Positions 48,901 to 60,900 of a DNA stretch of 64,000 bases are shown here, piece after piece; the first letter of the stretch is position 1; each line of letters starts with the position of its first letter. The position numbers and the translations under genes are program-made. Location of the stretch: NCBI RefSeq assembly GCF_026151205.1, contig NC_087080.1, forward strand, positions 9,719,837-9,783,836, in the 5' to 3' direction. The notes under the pieces are model-generated. The model did not search any database. It saw only the letters and a program-made list of their open reading frames with translations, and was not told the DNA's origin. The DNA is from Bolinopsis microptera. Lineage: Eukaryota; Ctenophora; Tentaculata; Lobata; Bolinopsidae.

Positions 48901-51900
48901 GGTGGTCCATTTGCAGGTGTAGTCGCCACTGTCAGTAACTTCAACATTCTCTACAGTGATAACGCTAGTCTTCGTTCTGGAGGCCTCATTGAAGTTGCCA
49001 GTGGTAATGGTGTACTTAGCATCACTATTGCTGATTAGGTTTTCAGCATCGTCTGTTGAACTCTGAGATCGTAGCTCTTTATGGTCATGGTTTTAACGAT
49101 TCAATGAAACAAAAACAAAAACAAAAGAAAAAGTAGTTTTTTCACAAGATATCTTCCCAAGATATTTTAGATTTTCAGTTTATTTCGGTTTAATTATAAA
49201 TTAATATCGGCGTATTCATTTACCCTGAACCATTCGATCTTCTGCGGGTCATCCAAACCGTTGTACACGCATGAGAACTGGACAGTTTTCTCGTGGACGA
49301 AATATGGTGTTGCTGGTTCGAAACTTGCAGCTGAAAATCACATCACTTAGCAGTGAAATTATTGGATGTATATCGAAATATATATGTCAATTTGATTGTT
49401 TTCAATCGAACAATTGAAAACAATCAAATTTGCGGGCAAACGATCCGTTTCATATGTATAAAACAATACCAATATATAAATATGATGTTTAGCAACATGA
49501 TGGATAGATGTTTGAATATCACTGATAATCAACTTACAGAGCTTGTTAAGAGTTGTGACGACATTAACGGGGGTTTCGTTTTCCACAAACACAACTGAGC
49601 AGGTGTACTTTCCTTGATCCCCAAACGTCATCTTTTTAACAGTCAGCGTGTGGGTGTAAGTAATGCCTTCTGTTATACTGTCTGCGATTTCTGTCTGAAA
49701 GTTGGGTCATTTCGTTAAACTAAAAGTTGGAAGATATCAAAAAAGATAATCAAAATCATGCTCAAAAATCGTTCATTGAGATCATTAATTCTCGGCTATC
49801 TATGGCAGTTACCTCATCAGGTTGGTTGGTGATAGCATCACCCCTTTCGTTAGACCACGTGACAGAGTGTGGGGGTGAATCACCCCACACCACACAACTT
49901 ATTACTCCGTCTCCAGAGGAACCGGTGCTGAACGTGTACTCATCCACGGCTACTCCAACGGCGTTAACGTCAGACGTCGACTCGATCGACTTTCCATTTA
50001 AGCCACTCCAGGTAGCGATACATTTGAACTGAGCGTCGAAAGTTGGTTTGTTGGTTGTTATTGTCAACTTGCTGATCTTGGTGGTGGTGGAGCTGCTGTC
50101 TGACTCATCTGTTAGGGTCACGTGCTTTACCTCATCATCTACTAGTACATTTCCTGTTGAGTAGTGGTATCGTTCTTTAGTGTGTAATTTCAATTAGCAC
50201 GAGAAAAAGAATACTTGCATTTCAGCGTTGACAAAACTGACTGGTCATAAATTTTATGTATCGTTCGTATCACATTCAGAGGAGCGAGTTGCAAGGTGTA
50301 AATTACAAAGGGACGAGTTGCAATGTGTACATTACATTGAATGTGAGCAACAGGAGATCGTTAGAAACAAACCTATCTTCCAAGACAACGTAAGTAATCC
50401 CTTGTCTTCGCCCAAAGCAGAGCACAAGAATTCTTTCGGGATGTCAGCGTTGCGGAATGTTGTTGAGGCTGGAAGGCTCTCAACAAACTCTGGGATGGGC
50501 ATTAAGGTTACTAAATACTAGCAGGAACCCGTATAATATAACCCTAAACGGTGTCAAGACTCAAAATACTAAAATAATTATTACCTATTTAATCGGCGTT
50601 TTTGACACCACTTGGGGGCCCAAATTTTCGGCTCTAAAATCATTATTCCTTGGCCAATTTTTTATTTTTTCATGCTGATTTGAAGGCCATTAAAGCATTT
50701 GACCCAGCCAAAAAAGTTCCAGTTGTATATCTTTTACAGTTTTTGCGGAAAGTCGCGTTAAAGTTGATGCCGTGGTGTCAGTAAAATGGCACAGATATAT
50801 ATATATATCGTCTCGCTTTATATATAGTAAGATAAACAACTTCTTAAGATTAGGTTCAATACAGCTATGAAAATAAATTCATATTTACTTATTTATGATT
50901 AAAATCTTCAAGTTAAATGAGAGTTAGATATCACTAAATCTGCAGCAATATCGAAGCATAAACTTAAATGAGACAATGAATAAGAGAAGAAAACAAATAG
51001 AAAAACCTCTCTTGTAGATGTTGGTTGTAACCGTGTCGAAGGTTGAATCAGTGGCGTCTCCGAAAGACACTGTTCCTCGAACTGTGAACGGCGACATAGA
51101 TATTTCAAACCCGCTCATATCGAACGCCAGATTAAAGGTCTTTTTGGACCCAGACCATGCCGATGAAATTGTTGGGGTCAAATGGGGATTATCTTGAGAA
51201 CTGTACGCCTGTCCTCCAATGAACCAAATTATTTGTGGCTCATAACGTCCTTCCACTGTCACCGCTATACTCGTGGGACTGTAGTACACAGTATCCATTG
51301 TAGATAGCGCTGCAATTAGAGGTTATAAAAACAAAGATACATTTAAAATAAATGTAAATATCGAGTTAACAAGGGTATTCCACACTTTTACGATATCCAC
51401 CATGATTGAAATGTCAAATGTAGCTACTACATCTCTCATAAGAGGATCGTGCATGACGTATGCTTAAAATGCCCCCTCCAAATACCATAGCCGGCAAATT
51501 GATAAACTATCGGTGGTCACATAACGCACGGTTAACGCACGGTTAACGCACGGTTAACGCACGGTTAACGCACGGTTAACGCACGGTTAACGCACGGTTA
51601 ACGCACGGTTAACGCACACTTAGATGTGTTAAAATATTATTACATGTAATTGTAACCAGGAGTCGACCGGGATCGGAATTTTGTCCCAGCCGGGACCGGG
51701 ATGAAACTGAAATCACAGCCGGAACCGGGATCAGCTTAATCCCGGCTGGGACCGGGACAGGGAACGGGATTTTCACGATATTTCTATGTTCAAATGGAAC
51801 ATATTAAGCAACCTTCGTATAAAGGGTCTATTGACCAATTATATTACATCTTCGGATTTAGATGGGCCTGAAATCTAATCAATCCTTCGAGATTCGATTT

Positions 51901-54900
51901 TCATTTCGATTAACCCATTAGGGACGATAGGGTCGTTTACGACCCACCTTTTCTAGAGGCTATAGAGGACAAACCAAAATACTAAACGCCACGAATCTTT
52001 CGCACATATGCTCAAAATTTATTGGGCTACATTATTGACTTTCCAATCGAGACTCAATTAATCACTAACAATTAAATAATTAGACTAATTAGTCATCATA
52101 ATTGGAAAATATTTCACTTAACTTCTTGCCTTGATTGGGACATTAAAACTTTATGTAGGCTTATTTTTTTGAGAACAAAATAGTTGCGGGCAACGATTTC
52201 CTTGGCACAAATGAAAAACCCGTGATAATCAAATGTTCACAAACAGAGCTAGACGCTGTTTACTAACTGCGGTCGCATACGACCCACTCGTCCGGGTCGC
52301 AAACGACCCATCACGGTTTTTCGGCTATTACTTCTGAAACAAAGACGTTAGGATAAAATAAAAACTGTAGCATAAGTTAAAAACATATAGTCAATACTGT
52401 GTGACTCTAACTTTTCAAATATAGAGAATTTGGGTCATTAACGACCCACTCGGCTAACTTGCTTATTACTACATATGTCCATGTAACTTCTTGAATTCAG
52501 CCTAAAACATTTCATCATAAGTGCAAAATCGCCTCTCAGCAAGTGATTATCATCATAAACTGCGAAAAATCGGTTAAATGGGTCATTAGCGACCCACTAG
52601 GACCACAAAATTGATTAATTAAATATAATGTTGTCAAACTTTTACAAATATTAGTATAAAAACATATTATATCTTGGTCATTACTCCTGTACGTTGATTT
52701 AACTTTTAAAATCGATCAACTGGGTCAATAACGACCCACTCGGAAGTTGAACCACTTCATTAATTATCATGCTGTTCCACCATCAAGAAAGACACTCGTA
52801 GGTCTTAATTCCAGACAAACCACGGTGGCTGACAACTAGCCCTTCTGAGATCCAGGGCCAACTGAACGGCAGTCATCACTCATCAAAGAGCTGCGAGAAT
52901 AACACGACTGTATATGCCTGGAGTTGCGTCCTGACTATGGTGTGTGGAAATCTGTACCGAAAGGACCGTGGCCGTGTCGCAAAAGAAAAGGAGATCGGCC
53001 CTCGTTCCTAACTTGCTAGGTAATAGCCATGCTGTTGTTGTTGCTTATTAGATTCTGTTACCTTTTTCGTCAATTTCGAATCTTGGTAAACGACCTGCTA
53101 CAACTCACCGCTTGAGACCCAGGGTCCCACGGTGTTCAGATCATGTCACTCAAGAAAAATCCCCTGAACGAAGTTTACGAGATATCCTGTAACCTTGGGT
53201 AAATACTGAAAGAAGAGCGGTCAAATTGCATATTCTAATCCAACATGCCAATCTGTTTGACATTCCTAGAAAGTACAAGAATAACTAAACAACTGCTGCA
53301 TTCAGATGGCTAAATCTACAGCTCTGTGAAGAAGGACAAGGAAAAAGCCCCCCCCCCCCCCCCATCTGGCTGGCGGTGCTGCAACCTGCAATCTCTCAGA
53401 CAACTACTTCGTTGTGGGTAACAACCCCGCAACAACGAGGCAGCTTTCAAAACGAAACCAAGTATTACGTAATCGGCCGAGAGGGAGGGGGGTTTCCAAA
53501 TGATTAAGCTTGTGTAATTTTGACATAATAGCTATATGGTGGGGTGTGGGGGGGGGCCGGGGCTTAAAATTGTCCAATAAGTGATTACGTAATATTATGT
53601 CAATGTGAACGGCCCCTAAGAAGTAAAGAAAGGAAGCTGTGAAATGAGTAGATGCAGCCATCTGAAATCTGAATCCAGCAGTTGTATAGTTCTTCTTGGA
53701 CTTTTTAGGAATCGGGAAAAGATAGGCAAGTTGTTTGTTGTCTCACGACATTACGGTCGTGTACTAACAGCTGATAAACTCACCTACCTATCAATCCAAT
53801 TCTGCCCATTATTCGTCAGTGATTGGGTGACGTGATCTGCAGATCACTTTGAGACTCCAGATCTCAGGAGGACTAGTGGTCATCCACCCGTGGTTTGCGT
53901 GGAATTAAGACCTACGAGTGTCTTTCTTGGTGGTGGAACAGCATGATACTGATAATTAATGACGTGGCTCAACTTCCGAGTGGGTCGTTATTGACCCAGT
54001 TGATCGATTTTAAAAGTTAAATCAACGTACAGGAGTAATGACCAAGATATAACATGTTTTTATACTAATATTTGTAATAGTTTGACAACATTATATTTAA
54101 TTAATCAATTTTGTGGTCCTACTGGGTCGCTAATGACCCATTTAACTGATTTTTCGCAGTTTATGATGATAATCACTTGCTGAGAGGCGATTTTGCACTT
54201 ATGATGAAATGTTTTAGGCTGAATTCAAGAAGTTACATGGACAAATGTAGTAATAAGCAAGTGAGCCGAGTGGGTCGTTAATGACCCAAATTCTCTATTT
54301 TTGAAAAGTTAGAGTCACACAGTATTGACTATATGTTTTTAACTTATGCTACAGTTTTTATTTTATCCTAACGTCTTTGTTTCAGAAGTAATAGCCGAAA
54401 AACCGTGATGGGTCGTTTGCGACCCGGACGAGTGGGTCGTATGCGACCATAGCTGTATCTTTTAAAGTAAACGAGATACAGATTAGCTTTTTTGGATATC
54501 TCATTTTTGCTGTAATGTGACCTAGCGTGTTAAACGGCATCAAAATCGGCAAACTTTAAAACTCGTCGTCCCTAATGGGTTAAGTCGATTCTTACAGGTC
54601 GTTTCATTTGTCTAAGTCAAAGTAATAAAATATGAATCGGAACATAAATTGGATTAAAAAGATCGGCCAGGACTGGAAAAAAATCCCGGCCGGGACCGGG
54701 AAAAAACACCAAATGCCAGAAGGTATCCCGGCTTCACCAGGATCCCGGTCAAAGCTTTGGTTATAGCTAATATAACCTATTCCTAAATCAAGATAGATTA
54801 CTGCTGCAAAATTCGAATAAGACAGCTCGTTATACACATTGTGGTTCTCAAAATGTATCAATATTACTCACTGAAAACGTTAGAGTTTACATCAGTCGTA

Positions 54901-57900
54901 TGTGGAGACGCTGATGTTTTTCCATGCTCCTCAGATTGAATGACACAGGTGAAAACAGCATCAACCGTGTTTTCACCAGCAGGTACGGTCAGAATTGTAG
55001 TTTGACTGTTTGTACTAGAATCGTAACTTCCAGCGGCAATCTGATAACCTCCAGTATCGTGAGTTATAGCACCACCCGAACTAGGTTTCTGCCATGTTAC
55101 CGCCTCCAGCTGCTTAGTCAAACCACCTACTACACAAGATATTGTAGCTTCTGTGCTTGCCAGCACTTCACTACCCTTAGCTTCTACACCTGAAACAATC
55201 AGTCATTTAAAATAAGCCCGCAATAAAAAATATCAATAGTATTATTATACAGGAACTGAATCATTGAACTTTCTAAACTAAATTCACTGGATCCTATGAT
55301 GTGTTGCATTTTGTTTTAACAGTAGGATGTAACAAGTTATCTTAGATATAAAGTTAAAACAGCAGACCATCATTTATGGGGAGTTATAAATACCCACCAA
55401 GTCCTAAGAAACTTACCGAAAGTAAGGAAGCTGACAACAATGTCTTTGAAAGTAGATGTTGCTGAATCCGAATATTCTTTAGATTCTGCAGCACATGTGT
55501 ATGTCACGGGTGACCCATTTGCACCGCCAGCTACACTTGTAAGAGTGTCAACATCAATGGTCAGCGTTGATGTCTGAATTTTGGTACCAGAGTCAGCTGA
55601 TCCCTGTGCGATGGTGTACCCTCCACTACCAGTTGCTATATCATTCTCACCATTATCCTTCCACGACACAGTGACATCTGTAGCCACATCTCCGATGTTA
55701 CAAGTCAGTGTCTGAGCCACAGCGGTGGTGGCTTGTTTAGGAGTAACTGGATCGACGGCTGAAATAATTTGATTCTTTCAAACTCACAAAACATTTGATA
55801 TGTTAAAATATCATTACATGTAGTTGTAACTAAAATAGCCTAAATCAAGAAAGATTACTGCTGCAAAATTCGAATAAGACAGCTCGTTATACACATTGTG
55901 GTTCTCAAAATGTATCAATATTACTCACTGAAAACGTTAGAGTTTACATCAGTCGTATGTGGAGACGCTGATGTTTTTCCATGCTCCTCAGATTGAATGA
56001 CACAGGTGAAAACAGCATCAACCGTGTTTTCACCAGCAGGTACGGTCAGAATTGTAGTTTGACTGTTTGTACTAGAATCGTAACTTCCAGCGGCAATCTG
56101 ATAACCTCCAGTATCGTGAGTTATAGCACCACCCGAACTAGGTTTCTGCCATGTTACCGCCTCCAGCTGCTTAGTCAAACCACCTACTACACAAGATATT
56201 GTAGCTTCTGTGCTTGCCAGCACTTCACTACCCTTAGCTTCTACACCTGAAACAATCAGTCATTTAAAATAAGCCCGCAATAAAAAATATCAATAGTATT
56301 ATTATACAGGAACTGAATCATTGAACTTTCTAAACTAAATTCACTGGATCCTATGATGTGTTGCATTTTGTTTTAACAGTAGGATGTAACAAGTTATCTT
56401 AGATATAAAGTTAAAACAGCAGACCATCATTTATGGGGAGTTATAAATACCCACCAAGTCCTAAGAAACTTACCGAAAGTAAGGAAGCTGACAACAATGT
56501 CTTTGAAAGTAGATGTTGCTGAATCCGAATATTCTTTAGATTCTGCAGCACATGTGTATGTCACGGGTGACCCATTTGCACCGCCAGCTACACTTGTAAG
56601 AGTGTCAACATCAATGGTCAGCGTTGATGTCTGAATTTTGGTACCAGAGTCAGCTGATCCCTGTGCGATGGTGTACCCTCCACTACCAGTTGCTATATCA
56701 TTCTCACCATTATCCTTCCACGACACAGTGACATCTGTAGCCACATCTCCGATGTTACAAGTCAGTGTCTGAGCCACAGCGGTGGTGGCTTGTTTAGGAG
56801 TAACTGGATCGACGGCTGAAATAATTTGATTCTTTCAAACTCACAAAACATTTGATATGTTAAAATATCATTACATGTAGTTGTAACTAAAATAGCCTAA
56901 ATCAAGAAAGATTACTGCTGCAAAATTCGAATAAGACAGCTCGTTATACACATTGTGGTTCTCAAAATGTATCAATATTACTCACTGAAAACGTTAGAGT
57001 TTACATCAGTCGTATGTGGAGACGCTGATGTTTTTCCATGCTCCTCAGATTGAATGACACAGGTGAAAACAGCATCAACCGTGTTTTCACCAGCAGGTAC
57101 GGTCAGAATTGTAGTTTGACTGTTTGTACTAGAATCGTAACTTCCAGCGGCAATCTGATAACCTCCAGTATCGTGAGTTATAGCACCACCCGAACTAGGT
57201 TTCTGCCATGTTACCGCCTCCAGCTGCTTAGTCAAACCACCTACTACACAAGATATTGTAGCTTCTGTGCTTGCCAGCACTTCACTACCCTTAGCTTCTA
57301 CACCTGAAACAATCAGTCATTTAAAATAAGCCCGCAATAAAAAATATCAATAGTATTATTATACAGGAACTGAATCATTGAACTTTCTAAACTAAATTCA
57401 CTGGATCCTATGATGTGTTGCATTTTGTTTTAACAGTAGGATGTAACAAGTTATCTTAGATATAAAGTTAAAACAGCAGACCATCATTTATGGGGAGTTA
57501 TAAATACCCACCAAGTCCTAAGAAACTTACCGAAAGTAAGGAAGCTGACAACAATGTCTTTGAAAGTAGATGTTGCTGAATCCGAATATTCTTTAGATTC
57601 TGCAGCACATGTGTATGTCACGGGTGACCCATTTGCACCGCCAGCTACACTTGTAAGAGTGTCAACATCAATGGTCAGCGTTGATGTCTGAATTTTGGTA
57701 CCAGAGTCAGCTGATCCCTGTGCGATGGTGTACCCTCCACTACCAGTTGCTATATCATTCTCACCATTATCCTTCCACGACACAGTGACATCTGTAGCCA
57801 CATCTCCGATGTTACAAGTCAGTGTCTGAGCCACAGCGGTGGTGGCTTGTTTAGGAGTAACTGGATCGACGGCTGAAATAATTTGATTCTTTCAAACTCA

Positions 57901-60900
57901 CAAAACATTTGATATGTTAAAATATCATTACATGTAGTTGTAACTAAAATAGCCTAAATCAAGAAAGATTACTGCTGCAAAATTCGAATAAGACAGCTCG
58001 TTATACACATTGTGGTTCTCAAAATGTATCAATATTACTCACTGAAAACGTTAGAGTTTACATCAGTCGTATGTGGAGACGCTGATGTTTTTCCATGCTC
58101 CTCAGATTGAATGACACAGGTGAAAACAGCATCAACCGTGTTTTCACCAGCAGGTACGGTCAGAATTGTAGTTTGACTGTTTGTACTAGAATCGTAACTT
58201 CCAGCGGCAATCTGATAACCTCCAGTATCGTGAGTTATAGCACCACCCGAACTAGGTTTCTGCCATGTTACCGCCTCCAGCTGCTTAGTCAAACCACCTA
58301 CTACACAAGATATTGTAGCTTCTGTGCTTGCCAGCACTTCACTACCCTTAGCTTCTACACCTGAAACAATCAGTCATTTAAAATAAGCCCGCAATAAAAA
58401 ATATCAATAGTATTATTATACAGGAACTGAATCATTGAACTTTCTAAACTAAATTCACTGGATCCTATGATGTGTTGCATTTTGTTTTAACAGTAGGATG
58501 TAACAAGTTATCTTAGATATAAAGTTAAAACAGCAGACCATCATTTATGGGGAGTTATAAATACCCACCAAGTCCTAAGAAACTTACCGAAAGTAAGGAA
58601 GCTGACAACAATGTCTTTGAAAGTAGATGTTGCTGAATCCGAATATTCTTTAGATTCTGCAGCACATGTGTATGTCACGGGTGACCCATTTGCACCGCCA
58701 GCTACACTTGTAAGAGTGTCAACATCAATGGTCAGCGTTGATGTCTGAATTTGGTACCAGAGTCAGCTGATCCCTGTGCGATGGTGTACCCTCCACTACC
58801 AGTTGCTATATCATTCTCACCATTATCCTTCCACGACACAGTGACATCTGTAGCCACATCTCCGATGTTACAAGTCAGTGTCTGAGCCACAGCGGTGGTG
58901 GCTTGTTTAGGAGTAACTGGATCGACGGCTGAAATAATTTGATTCTTTCAAACTCACAAAACATTTGATATGTTAAAATATCATTACATGTAGTTGTAAC
59001 TAAAATAGCCTAAATCAAGAAAGATTACTGCTGCAAAATTCGAATAAGACAGCTCGTTATACACATTGTGGTTCTCAAAATGTATCAATATTACTCACTG
59101 AAAACGTTAGAGTTTACATCAGTCGTATGTGGAGACGCTGATGTTTTTCCATGCTCCTCAGATTGAATGACACAGGTGAAAACAGCATCAACCGTGTTTT
59201 CACCAGCAGGTACGGTCAGAATTGTAGTTTGACTGTTTGTACTAGAATCGTAACTTCCAGCGGCAATCTGATAACCTCCAGTATCGTGAGTTATAGCACC
59301 ACCCGAACTAGGTTTCTGCCATGTTACCGCCTCCAGCTGCTTAGTCAAACCACCTACTACACAAGATATTGTAGCTTCTGTGCTTGCCAGCACTTCACTA
59401 CCCTTAGCTTCTACACCTGAAACAATCAGTCATTTAAAATAAGCCCGCAATACAAAATATCAATAGTATTATTATACAGGAACTGAATCATTGAACTTTC
59501 TAAACTAAATTCACTGGATCCTATGATGTGTTGCATTTTGTTTTAACAGTAGGATGTAACAAGTTATCTTAGATATAAAGTTAAAACAGCAGACCATCAT
59601 TTATGGGGAGTTATAAATACCCACCAAGTCCTAAGAAACTTACCGAAAGTAAGGAAGCTGACAACAATGTCTTTGAAAGTAGATGTTGCTGAATCCGAAT
59701 ATTCTTTAGATTCTGCAGCACATGTGTATGTCACGGGTGACCCATTTGCACCGCCAGCTACACTTGTAAGAGTGTCAACATCAATGGTCAGCGTTGATGT
59801 CTTAATTTTGGTACCAGAGTCAGCTGATCCCTGTGCGATGGTGTACCCTCCACTACCAGTTGCTATATCATTCTCACCATTATCCTTCCACGACACAGTG
59901 ACATCTGTAGCCACATCTCCGATGTTACAAGTCAGTGTCTGAGCCACAGCGGTGGTGGCTTGTTTAGGAGTAACTGGATCGACGGCTGAAATAATTTGAT
60001 TCTTTCAAACTCACAAAACATTTGATATGTTAAAATATCATTACATGTAGTTGTAACTAAAATAGCCTAAATCAAGAAAGATTACTGCTGCAAAATTCGA
60101 ATAAGACAGCTCGTTATAATACACATTGTGGTTCTCAAAATGTATCAATATTACTCACTGAAAACGTTAGAGTTTACATCAGTCGTATGTGGAGACGCTG
60201 ATGTTTTTCCATGCTCCTCAGATTGAATGACACAGGTGAAAACAGCATCAACCGTGTTTTCACCAGCAGGTACGGTCAGAATTGTAGTTTGACTGTTTGT
60301 ACTAGAATCGTAACTTCCAGCGGCAATCTGATAACCTCCAGTATCGTGAGTTATAGCACCACCCGAACTAGGTTTCTGCCATGTTACCGCCTCCAGCTGC
60401 TTAGTCAAACCACCTACTACACAAGATATTGTAGCTTCTGTGCTTGCCAGCACTTCACTACCCTTAGCTTCTACACCTGAAACAATCAGTCATTTAAAAT
60501 AAGCCCGCAACAAAAAATATCAATAGTATTATTATACAGGAACTGAATCATTGAACTTTCTAAACTAAATTCACTGGATCCTATGATGTGTTGCATTTTG
60601 TTTTAACAGTAGGATGTAACAAGTTATCTTAGATATAAAGTTAAAACAGCAGACCATCATTTATGGGGAGTTATAAATACCCACCAAGTCCTAAGAAACT
60701 TACCGAAAGTAAGGAAGCTGACAACAATGTCTTTGAAAGTAGATGTTGCTGAATCCGAATATTCTTTAGATTCTGCAGCACATGTGTATGTCACGGGTGA
60801 CCCATTTGCACCGCCAGCTACACTTGTAAGAGTGTCAACATCAATGGTCAGCGTTGATGTCTGAATTTTGGTACCAGAGTCAGCTGATCCCTGTGCGATG

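Noticed and set aside
51524-51613. Regular 11-bp repeat as a CRISPR-like array
   Set aside because: It is a head-to-tail satellite without unique spacers, in an animal intron.
53404-53661. 85-codon minus-strand frame containing a proline-rich HHIAIMSKLHKLNH segment
   Set aside because: It lies inside the piggyBac-like element in low-complexity G-rich sequence and looks like a repeat fragment, not a gene.
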